Source: Cololabis saira (lineage: Eukaryota > Chordata > Actinopteri > Beloniformes > Belonidae). From it: a stretch of 64,000 bases of DNA. The notes beneath the pieces were generated by a model. That model searched no databases. It was not told where the DNA came from and saw only the letters and a list, made by a program, of their open reading frames with translations. Where the stretch lies: NCBI RefSeq assembly GCF_033807715.1, contig NC_084590.1, positions 2,856,001 to 2,920,000 of the forward strand, in the 5' to 3' direction. Below, in pieces: positions 33,365 to 44,504 of this stretch. The first letter of the stretch is position 1, and each line of letters opens with the position of its first letter. Made by a program: the position numbers and the translations under genes.

Positions 33365-34833
33365 GTTTTCAGTTTTGCACCTAAGTGTGCTGTAAATGCC
33401 TAGTAGTGTGCAGACAAATGCTTAGTTGTGTGTACTCAATGAATGGTATGTGTGTGTCATTTGAAAAAATGGCTGTGTGTACCAAATGAAAACACGAGTT
33501 CCATTTTGTGAACAGGTAAGAGATTTGATGGCAAAGAGTCATCTTGCAAAGGGAGTGTCAGGTTTAGCATTTTGTGTGTGAGGTTTTCAGATCTGTGTGT
33601 TCAGTTTGAAAAAAGCTGTTATTGTTTTGAGAAATGGGTGTTAACAATTGTAAAAAATTGTAATGGTTTTTCTACAATTCCACTTGAAAATAAAGTTCAC
33701 TGTTTCAAATCCTGTTTACTCAACTGACTAATCTGCATTTCTCAAAGTAATGATCGACTATCTTTCCTCTTTACTTAGATTAGCAATTTTTGGCATAATG
33801 TTGTAGAACAATGCAACTTGTAAAACCGATAATGACTGATCAATATTCCTTGCTAGTTCTCTCCCAGTTCCTCATCTACACTGGATCTTCAACAGACAAA
33901 GTAAACGTCTTCAAGCCACTCACCAAAACCAGAGCCAGGTCAGATGTAAGGGTTTAGGTAAATATCTCGAATATAATGATAATAAAAATTACAACTAAGC
34001 TTAAATTGTCCTTATCATCAGTGGGGGTAACAACACTTTGTTTGCTTTGGATTGCTGAAAAACTTTTTACAGATAACAAAAACCAAGGTAATAAACAATC
34101 CTAACAAATGGTTTATATGTGCTTGGATAACTTCTAGGTTTTCTTTCACACACAATTTTCCTTTTTTAAAAGCAGCAGTTGCAAATTAAACAAGACTAGC
34201 GCAGAAGGACCCCAGACCTTGCGTGCTGCTTAATGCCTGTCCACTTTCTATAACTAAACTGGCACTAAGAGAATTCACCACGAGCCTAATCAACACCACG
34301 TCCTATTTCCAAATAGTACAACTGAACGCGCGTAAAAAGCGGCGTTTAAGGACTGCGGGAAACGCGCGGTTTTTACGCGACTCGTATAAAACACAGCTTT
34401 TTACAGCGTTTTTTGGCCTCAAAACTGCGTTTTTTACGCCCTTTTTTTTCAGCAGCGCGTTAAATCAAGCCCGGGTTTGGGCCCTTATGGCTTGCCATAT
34501 TCCATCGCGTGAGTCACGCATGTATGTAATCTATGTAATGGTTTATGTTATGTTATGGTTTAACTGATCTTTTTCACAGCCCCCTGAATGCTCAGTCTCC
34601 CTGACGTTGCGGAGCAACAATAACAACAACACAAGCCTTATTGAAACGCTGCGTTAAATCTTGAGGTAAAATCTCCTTAAAACCTTGAAAATTTATATTC
34701 GAGACTCCATTAAAAACAACAGGGTCCCAATGCATCGACGACTGATAAGACAAGGTGAGAAGCCGGCGAATCTTTGCTTCACAATAAAGAAAGCTAGTGT
34801 TTTTTACGTTGTTTTTCCGTTTGTGTTGTGCAG
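33365..34833. other. Non-coding region
   Basis: AT-rich with no reliable gene. At 34325-34475 there is CG-containing DNA with repeated CGCG and TTTTTACG words and partial inverted repeats, probably an old MITE. The frame at 34223-34567 crossing it looks spurious. Confidence 0.35.
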
Positions 34834-34924
34834 TGTTGGAGCATTTCCAGACATTGAGGCTGCAGTTTGTGGAGTCTGTTGCCGGTCTATCCAGACCCGA
34901 GGATGTAGAGACCCTACAAAATGC
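34834..34924 (+). pseudogene. spag6: SPAG6-like exon 2 fragment
   Basis: After an acceptor (tgttgtgcag), the frame reads VLEHFQTLRLQFVESVAG then SRPEDVETLQNA. This aligns with the N-terminal region of SPAG6, the axonemal central-pair armadillo protein, as I recall it (VFEQYQKARTQFV...ETLQNA). The match ends at TLQNA; the next codons are a T-run and unrelated sequence, so the exon is cut. The next SPAG6-like sequence lies 3.4 kb downstream, with exons 3-6 not seen. Likely a partial duplicate or decayed pseudogene; a functional gene with lost intermediate exons is unlikely. Confidence 0.55.
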
Positions 34925-35513
34925 ATTTTTTAACAAAGAGGAGAATTTACATACCGGTACATGTACATTTGAATTATTAAGAGTTTTACACATTTATTCA
35001 TTTCACTTATGTTAAACATTTCAACAAAATCTTGCCCTGTTCAAACTCTTAGATGAATTTTTATTTGTGGATCAACAGATTTAGAAAACATTTCTACAAA
35101 GTAATTGCATCCAAAAATATAGAATTAAAGTGTAGAAAATGATTGTAAACATTACTTTGTATTTTTGATTTACACTAAGTCACCACTGCTGTATTTTTTT
35201 TCTTGAATTATTTTTAGACTTAAGTCTGTCTTGGAAAATCCAAAAAAGGAGAGTGAAATCTCAGGAAAACAGGATTTACTATTTAAAGCAGCACAACGGA
35301 ACTTTCAGCTTTGTTGAGTTTGGCGCCTCCTTTGGACAAAAATCGGTAGTGCTTTACCAGAAAGAACACTCCATTTCCCATGAGCACCAGCGCGTACTGC
35401 CGGAAAACCCCCTTCCCCGTCGCTGCCATGGATCTGGTCGCTGCATTTGTGTTGATGAGAGAAGGCGGGACAGACTTTCAAAACTACTTTTGTTTTCAGC
35501 GGTCGTTTGCAGG

Positions 35514-36361
35514 ATGGATAGCGAAGAGGTAATGTATCTATTTTTGGTTAAACAATATAATATGACGATGTTGAAAAACACTAAGTTCAACTGGGTTTTC
35601 AGCGAGATAATGCGCCCTACAAACTCATACGCTCTGCACCTTTTTCCTGTCACGTTTTTTAGAAGGATTTCGTCATAAATTAGTAGTCCAACATACTTAC
35701 TGACAAAATGAAAAAATACTTTATAACCTGTGAATAACTGAATGCCCATTCCTTATATTTTGCAGATCAGCCCTGCACAATTTTACAGTTCTCAGGAAAA
35801 ATACTAGAAATGTTCTATACATTTTCTTTGCATTGCATTATTTCCTCTAGTGCTGTTATTCTATTCAATTGTATTATTATTTTATAAAGCTTCCTCATTG
35901 CGAATTACACATTTTTATGATCACTATTATTTTTCTGTCTGTTGTTGATATTGTCAGTAATTTTAGAATTACCAAAACCCAAGACGAATATGTGAAAACA
36001 TTCTAATTTTGATTCTTATTGAACATAGAACTCTACATTTACATTTGTATCATAACAATTATGTCTCTTGTTTTATCAGGAATCTGCTGTTCCTGAGAAC
36101 ACCTTTACCTCTACCTCATCAGAGTTTGAACCCCCACAAAGACGGAACCAACACGCAGCATATCGCCAGTTTGTGCTCTGGCAGCATGATGTTTGGAAAA
36201 TAAGAGACACCTTTCCAGACCCAATGGGACAGTACAGTGACTGGTTTCAGGGCTCGCCGTCTTCTGTAGAATGGAACCTTTATGAGGATTACTGCAAATA
36301 TTTTGATATTGTTTTTTTTTGTTCCATTTTTTCCTGTACAGTTGTTTTTGTGTGTGTTTAA
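35514..36361 (+). pseudogene. P2X7-like C-terminal domain gene, two exons, partly deleted
   Basis: A short first exon with ATG at 35514-35528 (MDSEE, donor GAG|gtaatg) joins in phase to an exon from 36080 (acceptor tttatcag). The product has NQHAAYRQFVLWQ, then VWKIRDTFPDPMGQYSDWF. This resembles the P2X7-like domain found in many fish repeat-associated proteins (AYRQF..W..G.LG.G.R..IPSC.V..IR..FP...G.Y.GF). The segment between LWQH and VWKIR, which normally carries the GxGxR and IPSC residues, is missing, so the domain is probably non-functional. The stop is at 36359-36361. The upstream exon lies in GC-richer DNA that may be a promoter. Confidence 0.5.
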
Positions 36362-37353
36362 AATAAAGACATTTGTGCAAAACAAGACACACTTTTATTT
36401 ACACACCTTTCAGCAAATAGAAAAATTCTTGAACTTTGTTATTTGCATAGTGACAGCAGTTATCCCATACATACTTATTATAAACAAGAAGTAATCTGTA
36501 TCACAGTAGCAGTAATGAACAACTGTATGACAGGATAAATTACTGTGAATAAAGTAAACAAGTGTAAATAGAGTAGTAGAAAAATAAACTAAAAATAATG
36601 AACTGATAATAAAAACTGAACTATGAAACAGTGTAAGAAGTTACTGTGAATAAATATAATGACTATAGTAGCAGTAGCATCTTGTGTCCATCCATGTTTC
36701 GTGCTGGGAGTCTGCGCGTGATTCACTGCTGGAGTGTAGGAAAACCTTCCCTGATTCACTGCAGGAGTAGGAGAACCCTTCCCTGCATGAGGATGTGATT
36801 CTGAAGTTTTCCAGATCTGATGTAGTCCTGCAGAGTGTGAGAATAAAGATACAAAAACATTATGTCTTTCTGATAATTACTGACCTATAAATCATTCAAC
36901 ATATTTTGTTGATCACAAGTTTGAATTTCTTTCTTTGTTGAAGTCACTGTAATTACGCAGACTGTAAAAGCAATTAATGTATAGCTATAGAAAAATTAGA
37001 GAAATGTATATATTTATACACTCACAAAATAAAACGACACATTATAAACACCATATAAGGTTTCTTTTACTACCGTTGTTATTATTTTAATATAATTCCA
37101 ACAAAATAGATTTATTTTATATGCTTATATGGTTTTTATATTGTATTCCTTTTATCTGGAAGTGTATACTTTGCCTATATATTTCATTTTTCTGGCTATA
37201 TTTTACTGTATCTACAAATGTGTTGCTTTTACCATCAGTGTATAGGTATCTGTATACAGACTTGAAGAGTCAAAAGGTTTACATAGATATTGACATTTGA
37301 TACAGTAGCAACACTTACAGCAGCTGTAGTAGTTTCAGGATAAATAATAATAA
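36362..37353. other. Non-coding region
   Basis: AT-rich. At 36720-36790 a short unit (GATTCACTGC.GGAGT and CCTTCCCTG) is duplicated about 50 bases apart. AATAAA occurs at 36362-36367, suitable as a poly(A) signal for the P2X7-like exon. Nothing else is recognised. Confidence 0.35.
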
Positions 37354-37545
37354 TAATAATGATGACTTGGATTTATATAGCGCCCTTCTAGGCACCCAGA
37401 GCGCTTTTTACAGAAATCATTCATTCATACACATCCTCACAGGTGGTGGTAAACTACATCTGTAGCCACAGCTGCCCTGGGGCAGACTGACAGAAGCGTG
37501 GCTGCCATATCGCGCCTAACGGCCCCTCCGACCACCACCAACATT
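37354..37545 (-). mobile_element. L2-type LINE or SINE 3' tail
   Basis: Starts with a TAA/ATA simple run and then GATTTATATAGCGCCCTTCT...CAGAGCGCTTTTTACA, the reverse complement of the conserved 3' end of L2-like fish LINEs and the SINEs that borrow it. No coding part present. Confidence 0.6.
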
Positions 37546-37599
37546 TAGGATAATTGTTTTTGTAAAACACACTGACATAGGTGTTGACAAAAGTGCATA

Positions 37600-38132
37600 C
37601 CTGGAGGTGATGAACGTCTTTACATCCTTCAACCATCTCTTGTCCAAGACGACGGCTACAAGGGCTTGTAGTGAGTGAACGCCGGGCCAATGTTTATTTT
37701 TGTTCGGGCATTTAGCTTGTTACTCTCCCGCTTTCTTTTTTTCGCCTCCTCCGCTCCGTTAAAACTTTTATTTTCTTCGTTTTTTTCGCTGCTTCGGCCA
37801 TGATACCAGCTCCTCGTTTAGCTCAACACCAGCTTCTGCTGAGCTCAGCCTCTGCGCTCCAAGCCCCGCCCATTTTCGTCTCGACTACGAATCGGGAAGG
37901 AGGGGGAAGTGACGTATGTGCCGTAAAGCAGTCAAAGCCGTAAAATTTGTAGTTTTTTAGTGTGGCAGGGTTCCTACCATGCTCCTCAAAGTTACATAGT
38001 GCCAGTGAAAGCGATACAGACCCCCTCAGATGATGACAGAGGTGTCATTAAACCTGTTGGAAGTTGATGTACCATCACAATGACTCTGGAAATATGATAT
38101 TAAGGTGGAAAAGTTACGTAGTGTCGCTTTAA
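37600..38132 (-). pseudogene. First exon and 5' region of a fish DNA-transposon ORF
   Basis: Read on the minus strand from the TTAAAGCGACACTACGTAAC end at about 38132, a leader runs to an ATG at about 37802 (MAEAAKKTKKIKVLTERRRR). A related segment, ARTKINIGPAFTHYK, follows in a different frame, with a donor near 37602. The lysine-rich start followed by an N-I-G-P-A-F motif recalls a recurrent fish repeat-family ORF. Frameshifts show decay. The element's class is not known to me; no second end found. Confidence 0.5.
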
Positions 38133-38353
38133 GTTTTATTTAAGACTAATTTAAAAAATATTTTTTAAACATTTTTTAAACATATCTGTACTCCCATTTT
38201 GGCAACCTAAAAAAAAAATCTGAACAATATTTGAATTATATTTAAAGACAGATGCTGCTGTTTCAAGAGGGAAACATGAAGGAGTAATAAACATTTAATT
38301 TCTTCAAAAATGTGGAAGGGGTCATTTCTGGAAGAACTGTTCTGTCCGTCCAG

Positions 38354-38523
38354 AGCAAGGTGTTCTCCGCGCTGATCAACATCAGCAAACACTCGGCCAG
38401 CCTGGCAGAAATGGTGGTGAGGGTGGAGATCTTCCCTGCAGCCGTGGCCTCAGAGACCGTGATGAAGACGTCAGGATGAACGTTGCCAGCCTCGTGCTGG
38501 AGGTGGCGAAACACACGATTAAG
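38354..38523 (+). pseudogene. spag6: SPAG6-like armadillo exon with a frameshift
   Basis: After an acceptor (tctgtccgtccag), SKVFSALINISKHSASLAEM continues to VEIFPAAVA, then in another frame LRDRDEDVRMNVASLVLEVAKHT, ending at a donor (AAG|gtactg). This matches the SPAG6 armadillo repeat that reads ...ISKHS.DLAEMVVEAEIFP..L.CLKD.DEYVKKN...IAKHT. The frame switch fits loss of 4 bases just before LRDRD, so the exon is not functional as it stands. Same strand as the 34.8 kb fragment, suggesting both come from one partial gene copy. Confidence 0.65.
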
Positions 38524-38583
38524 GTACTGCACACTCACACTTACAGCCACAACTGCACTGAGACACACAATGGCTGATGTTCC

Positions 38584-38608
38584 TGTGTGTGTGTGTGTGT
38601 GTGTGTGT
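38584..38608. repeat. (GT)n microsatellite
   Basis: Short GT run just downstream of the SPAG6-like exon. Confidence 0.9.
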
Positions 38609-38744
38609 TCTTCATTTGCACAATCTAATTATTTTCATTTTCATTATAATCTACTTAAGCTTTTGAAGAAGAGAGAGGAAGAAAGAGAAGAAAGCAAGAG
38701 AATTCAGGAGGAGTGAGGAGGAAAGATAGGAGTAAGAATATAAG

Positions 38745-39061
38745 GTGGTGCTGCGTGAGTGGCGGTCTGTTACAGCAGCTCTCGCTCACTGTTGAGTGAT
38801 TTTTTTTTCTTTTTTTCCTTTTTCTTCCATCTTTTATCTTACTTTTCTTGGGATTTATTAGGTGGATTTTATATTTTTGGACTATGGACACTAGCGACTT
38901 TGTGTCTGCTCCGGCCTTACTACTGTTTTCCATGCTTATTATAACCACGTCTGGGGAGTTTGTGTGCAGCCATGATGCTATTGTTTACACCGTGGATTAG
39001 CTGTTGACTGCTTAACACAGCGGTGCTGCCTCAGGACAGGCCCGATACCCCCCCGGGATAT
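38745..39061 (+). pseudogene. 5' end of a LINE polyprotein
   Basis: A leader (from about 38745) precedes an ATG at 38884. The frame reads MDTSDFVSAPALLLFSMLII then TTSGEFVCSHDAIVYTVD, with TAG and TAA stops after it, then SGAAS and a proline-rich end. I recognise this as the N-terminus of a fish LINE (Tx1/L1-type) pol that has a signal-peptide-like hydrophobic start. The copy is cut at about 39061, before the endonuclease. Confidence 0.5.
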
Positions 39062-40875
39062 CAATTAATAACATTCAAATTCACATTCAAATTAAACTAA
39101 AATGTGTCAACAGTAACATATCAGAGAAAAAACATTCAAAGTAGTTTATAAATGTTGAAAATATTTTTATTTGAAAACCTGGTTATATACTGATTTGACT
39201 AAGTTCTCCTTGTCAGATCTAAGCTGCTCGTATGTGCTTCTTTCCAGACTAATTTCTTGAGGTGAAACCAGATGCGAGTTCACAGGCTTTGAGCTGGCAT
39301 TTCAAAGCTAGGTTTCAAGGCTAGAGGAAGTTATATATAAGTAAAAAAGTTCAAATCTGTATTCACATGATACATTTCAATATGTGTGTTTTCTTTTAGA
39401 TTGCAAGACACATCATGTTATGAAAGAGCAGTTGGGCTCATTTGAAAAATGCTCAGTTTGTCATGGGCCATTTTCCTCGTTGAAGTGGTGGGGGCTAAGA
39501 AGGTTTGTATAAAAATTCTAAGATGACATGTTGCATTACACATGTACACTTTGTTTGCTTGTAGAAAGACATTTCTCACGGTCGACAAACTTATATACAG
39601 TAGTTCCTCCATGTGTACATACGGCACTACTTAGATCCCATGGATCTGTGAAGATCTCTTCACTGTAGCAGCTGCATCATGCCCTAGCATGTGTACTATG
39701 TAGAACTGTGCAGAGTTCAGTAGTGTTTCCCAAATCGCATACTTCTGTACTTACACTTAATATTTTGAGTACATAAGTACGTTCACACTGAGAAGTATGC
39801 AAAAATGTAGTGTACCTCGTGCACTCAAACGGCCAGAAAGTTGATTGTGGATCATTGGACACTTAACAGCCATTTTTGGAATCTTCCGCAATGCACCTTA
39901 AGTTAAAAAAAAAAAAACACACAATTTTGTGAAGCGTTACAACATTAACGCTAACATTAGTATTCTGTTGTTTTAACAGTTTGCACCACTGTATGGCATA
40001 CATACTGCTTTCACTCCAAAGACAAAAGACAAAAGACTTTGGTAAGTAGTTATTTTGGTAACCCTTACTGGAAGCAGTATCCATAAGATTTTCATGCCAC
40101 ATACACCTACATTAGTTTATTACACTAAGAACTGGCATAAACAGATATTTATTGAAATGCTTTTCCAAAAGGAGGTTTAAAAGTGTTAGTTCAGATAGTA
40201 TATTGCGTGTCATGGGTATTAGATTTGGTGTCAACAGTGAAGATAACAAAATTCATTCTCATATTGATGTCACCAATATAATTATTTGTCTGCAGTAATG
40301 GTAAAAGTTAATACTTGTGGCATATATATGTTAATTAGGGATTCTCACAGATGCTGATACCTCTATTTTGTTTCTTAAACATCACACAAATTAAATTTGT
40401 AATTGTATGAACTTTGAATACATCAGAAAGGTGAAAGATCCGAGCAGTCCACTACACCAAAGATGTAATGGCAGCATCAGCACTGACTTATCATTATGTG
40501 TTGAGCAAGATGTTTCCAAAACTTGCGGTTCAATTACGAGCAGTTATAGGATAAAATTTCACAAGGTTTTCATCATTGAGAAAAACGTAAATATTGTGGG
40601 TCTGCTCAGTAGAAGTTCTAGCCAAATGTGTTCAGATAATATTTGATGTGTGTGATCAATTGGTAGATCTTATGAATCACAGCTTTGAAGCCTCAATGTT
40701 ACCTGTTGAAGTTTCACATACCAACAGTGAATCAGTGATGTTCAATTTCTGGAAATTATATTCATCATATTGTCTCATATCGGCAAATTCAGTATTTCAG
40801 CAGCAGATTAAAATAACTCTGCCATGTCTCCCTCTTTCATTCTCCTCTGGTTCTCCCTTTTTGCCTCTCCATCAG
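39062..40875. other. Non-coding region
   Basis: AT-rich with scattered short ORFs that look random. Nothing recognised until the repeat-coding exon at 40876. Confidence 0.35.
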
Positions 40876-41145
40876 CCTATGGCACCAACTACAGTCGAGA
40901 AACCTGTCCTCCACACACCAGTCGTCTCTCCATCTACAGGCGTCGTCTCTCCATCTACAGGCCACACACCAGTCGTCTCTCCATCTACAGGCGTCGTCTC
41001 TCCATCTACAGGCCACACACCAGTCGTCTCTCCATCTACAGGCGTCGTCTCTCCATCCACAGGCGTCGTCTCTCCATCTACAGGCGTCGTCTCTCCATCT
41101 ACAGGCCACACACCAGTCGTCTCTTCCACAGTGCTCCTTGAAGAG
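40876..41145 (+). CDS. Possible coding exon made of a Ser/Pro/Thr minisatellite
   Basis: A 270-base interval (90 codons) open throughout, bounded by an acceptor (tctccatcag) and a donor (GAG|gtttgt). It starts PMAPTTVEKPVLHTP and then repeats VVSPSTG and VVSPSTGHTP, ending STVLLEE. Repeat lengths of 21 and 30 bases keep the frame. A Ser/Thr/Pro repeat is typical of mucin-like stalks or PEVK-type spacers. No flanking exon of the same gene could be identified, so the exon status is a guess; the minisatellite itself is certain. Confidence 0.35.
40918..41130. repeat. 21/30 bp minisatellite
   Basis: Core unit GTCGTCTCTCCATCTACAGG plus C (21 bp), with an optional 9 bp CACACACCA extension. About eight core units, arranged as 21+30 pairs and a run of 21s. 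One C/T variant in a copy near 41057. Confidence 0.95.
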
Positions 41146-41377
41146 GTTTGTCAGTACAATTGTCGGTGTAGCTTCAAACACAGGAAGTAACATGACCTGA
41201 AACGATGTTCACTTTCTGCTTCTGTATATGACTCAAGATTTGGTATGGTTCCATAACTCTTGTGTGTTTTGTGTGTATGCCTACTCAGTGTTTGAGGCCA
41301 TTGTTTGATATGAGGACAGAAGTGAGAACCAATACTTAAGCACAAAGACTTGTGTGCGTATGTGCTAGGGCTGTTCG

Positions 41378-41470
41378 ATAAATCGATCGTAATTCTAATT
41401 TTTTAGTTAGAACAATGTTGAAAAAATGAAAATCACAAAATCGAGATTTTCACTTCAACTACTTAATTTA
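41378..41470. repeat. Interspersed repeat fragment (GGGCTGTTCGATAAATCGAT)
   Basis: A short motif of the kind common in fish repeats; a weaker relative (ATTAATCGAA...TCAAATCGATTTTC) occurs near 22938-23010. Class unknown. Confidence 0.35.
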
Positions 41471-41639
41471 ATTACTTTAGCGACTGACCCCCGCTAAAAT
41501 ATCTACTGGCTTGTTTACACTTCACTTCAATTAAATTGAACGTCGTCGTACTTTACTTATGTACCGCTGTTTAACACGAGGTGGACAACATGGCTCCGTC
41601 TGCTCCGCTAACGTTTCCCCCCCTCCTACTCATAGTTGT

Positions 41640-42041
41640 AGTATGTTTACAACTGCAACTTTGTACTACGGGCCGAACAGCAGTGCGGAGTACCCGGCCT
41701 TCTTGGAGTCCCTGGGAGGGGTACTTGATAGTGCTCCAACTGGGGACTCCATTGTTCTACTGGGGGACTTCAACGCTCACGTGGGTAATGACAGTGATAC
41801 CTGGAGAGGCGTGATTGGGAGGAACGGCCTCTCCGATCTGAACCCGAGCGGTGTTTTGTTGTTGGACTTCTGTGCGAGTCACAGTTTGTCCATCACGAAC
41901 ACCATGTTCAGGCATAAGGGTGTCCATCAGTGCACGTGGCACCAGGACACCCTAGGCCGGAGGTCAATGATCGACTTTGTTGTCGTTTCATCTGACCTTC
42001 GGCCGCATGTCTTGGGACACTCGGGTGAAGAGAGGGGCTGA
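41640..42041 (+). CDS. Rex3 endonuclease, C-terminal part
   Basis: Frame with [30 protein letters not shown] and [16 protein letters not shown]: the second half of an AP endonuclease, with the catalytic GDFN and a metal-binding Asp visible. At about 42012 one extra G shifts the frame; the RT frame at 41977 then continues as [20 protein letters not shown], so endonuclease and RT were originally one ORF. The first 100 or so endonuclease residues are absent. Confidence 0.75.
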   Translation, partial: SMFTTATLYYGPNSSAEYPAFLESLGGVLDSAPTGDSIVLLGDFNAHVGNDSDTWRGVIGRNGLSDLNPSGVLLLDFCASHSLSITNTMFRHKGVHQCTWHQDTLGRRSMIDFVVVSSDLRPHVLGHSGEERG

Positions 42042-44061
42042 GCTGTCAATTGATCACCACCTGGTGGTGAGTTGGATGCGCTGGCGGAGGAGGAGGTTGG
42101 ACAGACCGGGCAGACCCAAACGGATTGTGAGGGTCTGTTGGGAACGTCTGGCCGAGCCCTCTGTCAGGGACATCTTCAACTCCCACCTCCGGGAGAGCTT
42201 CTCTCGGATCCCGGGGGAGGCGGGGGACATTGAGTCAGAGTGGACCATGTTCTCTGCCTCCATTGTCAACGTGGCGGCTCGAAGCTGTGGACGCAAGGTC
42301 TCCGGTGCCTGTCGTGGCGGCAATCCTAGAACCCGGTGGTGGACACCGGAAGTACAGGATGCCGTCAGACTGAAGAAGGAGTCCTACCGGGCTATGTTGG
42401 CCGGTGGGACTCCTGACGCAGTAGATAGGTACCGGCAGGCCAAGCGGGCCGCGGCTCGGGCAGTCTTGGAGGCAAAAACTCGGGTCTGGGAGGAGTTCGG
42501 GGAGGCCATGGAGGAGGACTTTCGGTCGGCCTCGAGGAAATTCTGGAGGACCGTTCGGCGCCTCAGAAGGGGGAAGCAGTACTCTGCCGGCACCGTTTAC
42601 GGTGTGGGTGGGGAGCTGTTGACCTCGACTGGGGACATTGTCGGACGGTGGAAGGAATACTTCGAGGATCTCCTTAACCCGACTGACATGCCTTCCACTG
42701 AGGAAGCAGAGGGTTGGGGCTCGGAGGCGTACTCGTCCATCACCCAAGCCAAGGTCACTGAGGTAGTTCGTAAGCTCCTCAGTGGCCGGGCACCGGGGGT
42801 GGATGAGATTCGCCCTGAGTACCTCAAGTCTCTGGATGTCGTAGGGCTGTCTTGGTTGACACGCCTCTGCGACATTGCATGGAGGAAGGGGACAGTACCG
42901 CTGGGGTGGCAAACCGGGGTGGTGGTCCCTCTGTTTAAAAAGGGGGACCGGAGAGTGTGTTCCAACTACAGGGGGATCACACTTCTCAGCCTCCCGGGGA
43001 AAGTCTACGCCAGGGTACTGGAGAGGAGATTACGGCCGATAGTCGAACCTCGGATTCAGGAGGAACAATGCGGTTTTCGTCCCGGTCGTGGAACACTGGA
43101 CCAGCTCTACACCCTCCGCAGGGTGCTCGAGGGTTCATGGGAATTTGCCCAACCAGTCTACATGTGTTTTGTGGATCTGGAGAAGGCATTTGACCGTGTC
43201 CCTCGTGCCATTCTGTGGGGGGTGCTGAGTGAGTATGGAGTCCGGGGCCCTCTACTAAGGGCTGTCCGGTCTCTGTATGATCGAAGCAGGAGTCTGGTTC
43301 GCATTGCCGGCAGTAAGTCAGACTTGTTCCCAGTGCATGTTGGACTCCGGCAGGGCTGCCCTTTGTCACCGGTCCTGTTCATAATTTTTATGGACAGGAT
43401 TTCTAGGCGCAGCCAGGGGCCGGAGGGGATCCGGTTTGGGAACCTCAGGATTTCATCTCTGCTTTTTGCAGATGATGTTGTCCTGTTGGCTTCATCAGAC
43501 CGGGACCTCCAGCATGTGCTGGGGCGGTTTGCGGCCGAGTGCGACGCGGCAGGGATGAGAATCAGCACCTCCAAGACCGAGGCCATGGTTCTCGACCGGA
43601 AAAGGGTGGCATGCCTTCTCCGGGTGGGTGGAGAAGTCCTGCCTCAGGTGGAGGAGTTCAAGTATCTCGGGATCTTGTTCACGAGTGAAGGAACAATGGA
43701 GCGTGAGATTGACAGACGGATCGGTGCAGCGTCCGCAGTAATGCGGTCGATGTACTGGACCGTCGTGGTGAAGAGGGAGCTGAGTCGAAAGGCGAAGCTC
43801 TCGATTTACCGGTCAATCTACGCCCCTACCCTCACCTATGGTCATGAACTTTGGGTAGTGACCGAAAGGACAAGATCGCGGATACAAGCGGCCGAGATGA
43901 GTTTCCTCCGCAGGGTGGCTGGACGCTCCCTTAGAGATAGGGTGAGGAGTTCGGTCACCCGGGAGGAGCTCGGAGTCGAGCCGCTGCTCCTTCACATTGA
44001 GAGGAGTCAGCTTGAGGTGGCTTGGGCATCTGTACCGGATGCCTCCTGGACGCCTCCCTAG
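41977..44061 (+). CDS. Rex3 reverse transcriptase
   Basis: A 694-codon frame with all RTE-clade RT motifs: [59 protein letters not shown], and the active site [12 protein letters not shown]. The C-terminal part includes [23 protein letters not shown] and SYTWTV-like regions, then YGHELWV. The first real codon is not the ATG at 41977 but lies upstream in the endonuclease. Near 44010 an extra G in GCTTGAGG moves the last 80 residues into the next frame. Confidence 0.88.
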   Translation: MLSFHLTFGRMSWDTRVKRGAELSIDHHLVVSWMRWRRRRLDRPGRPKRIVRVCWERLAEPSVRDIFNSHLRESFSRIPGEAGDIESEWTMFSASIVNVAARSCGRKVSGACRGGNPRTRWWTPEVQDAVRLKKESYRAMLAGGTPDAVDRYRQAKRAAARAVLEAKTRVWEEFGEAMEEDFRSASRKFWRTVRRLRRGKQYSAGTVYGVGGELLTSTGDIVGRWKEYFEDLLNPTDMPSTEEAEGWGSEAYSSITQAKVTEVVRKLLSGRAPGVDEIRPEYLKSLDVVGLSWLTRLCDIAWRKGTVPLGWQTGVVVPLFKKGDRRVCSNYRGITLLSLPGKVYARVLERRLRPIVEPRIQEEQCGFRPGRGTLDQLYTLRRVLEGSWEFAQPVYMCFVDLEKAFDRVPRAILWGVLSEYGVRGPLLRAVRSLYDRSRSLVRIAGSKSDLFPVHVGLRQGCPLSPVLFIIFMDRISRRSQGPEGIRFGNLRISSLLFADDVVLLASSDRDLQHVLGRFAAECDAAGMRISTSKTEAMVLDRKRVACLLRVGGEVLPQVEEFKYLGILFTSEGTMEREIDRRIGAASAVMRSMYWTVVVKRELSRKAKLSIYRSIYAPTLTYGHELWVVTERTRSRIQAAEMSFLRRVAGRSLRDRVRSSVTREELGVEPLLLHIERSQLEVAWASVPDASWTPP

Positions 44062-44272
44062 GGAGGTGTTCCAGGCATGTCCCACCGGGAGGAGACCCCG
44101 GGGAAGACCCAGGACACGCTGGAGAGACTATGTCTCTCGGCTGGCCTGGGAACGCCTCGGACTCCCCCCGGAGGAGCTGGAGGAAGTGTCTGGGGTGAGG
44201 GAAGTCTGGGCATCCCTGCTGAGGCTGCTGCCCCCGCGACCCGGTAACGGAAAAGCGGGAGAAGATGAGTGA
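44012..44272 (+). CDS. Rex3 C-terminal tail after frameshift
   Basis: [20 protein letters not shown] and RGRPRTRWRDYVSRLAW are the conserved C-terminus of Rex3 pol. It is displaced by one base from the main RT frame. Stop at 44270-44272. Confidence 0.75.
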   Translation: MRWLGHLYRMPPGRLPREVFQACPTGRRPRGRPRTRWRDYVSRLAWERLGLPPEELEEVSGVREVWASLLRLLPPRPGNGKAGEDE

Positions 44273-44309
44273 GTGAGTGAGTAATGCAATTGTGTCAGCC
44301 TCTGTGCTT

Positions 44310-44327
44310 CCCCCCCCCCCCCCCCCC
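44310..44327. repeat. Poly(C) run
   Basis: About 18 consecutive C residues between the Rex3 tail and the GT microsatellite. Confidence 0.95.
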
Positions 44328-44365
44328 TCTGTAAACTAAACAACTGGTTATACTATACAGGCTGG

Positions 44366-44366
<1 letters not shown>

Positions 44367-44446
<80 letters not shown>
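44367..44446. repeat. (GT)n microsatellite, about 80 bp
   Basis: Uninterrupted TG run just upstream of the acceptor of the gene starting at 44505. Confidence 0.96.
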
Positions 44447-44456
<10 letters not shown>

Positions 44457-44504
44457 TGAGAGCGAGTGTCTGTCTGTGTTTGTCTGTCTGTGTGTGTTTA
44501 CAGA

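Larger units (their letters stand above)
41665..44282 (+). mobile_element. Rex3-type (RTE) LINE, 5' truncated
   Basis: GC-rich non-LTR retrotransposon covering the C-terminal half of the endonuclease and the entire RT region, ending with a GTGA/GAGT tail at about 44266-44282. The conserved family sequence begins near 41665 ([15 protein letters not shown]), so the N-terminal endonuclease is missing. Only two single-base insertions break the frame, so the copy is fairly young. Confidence 0.85.

Noticed and set aside
34223..34567. 114-codon ORF
   Set aside because: Low-complexity MITE-like DNA with TTTTTACGC words; no domain.
40837..41193. 118-codon minus-strand ORF with DGETTPV repeats
   Set aside because: It is the complement of the minisatellite; the plus frame has better splice boundaries.
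41370..41470. Promoter or binding site suggested by ATCGAT repeats
   Set aside because: Similar sequence near 22.9 kb points to an interspersed repeat rather than a regulatory site.
42235..42965. Long minus-strand ORFs of 225 and 122 codons
   Set aside because: Shadows of the GC-rich Rex3 RT frame on the plus strand.
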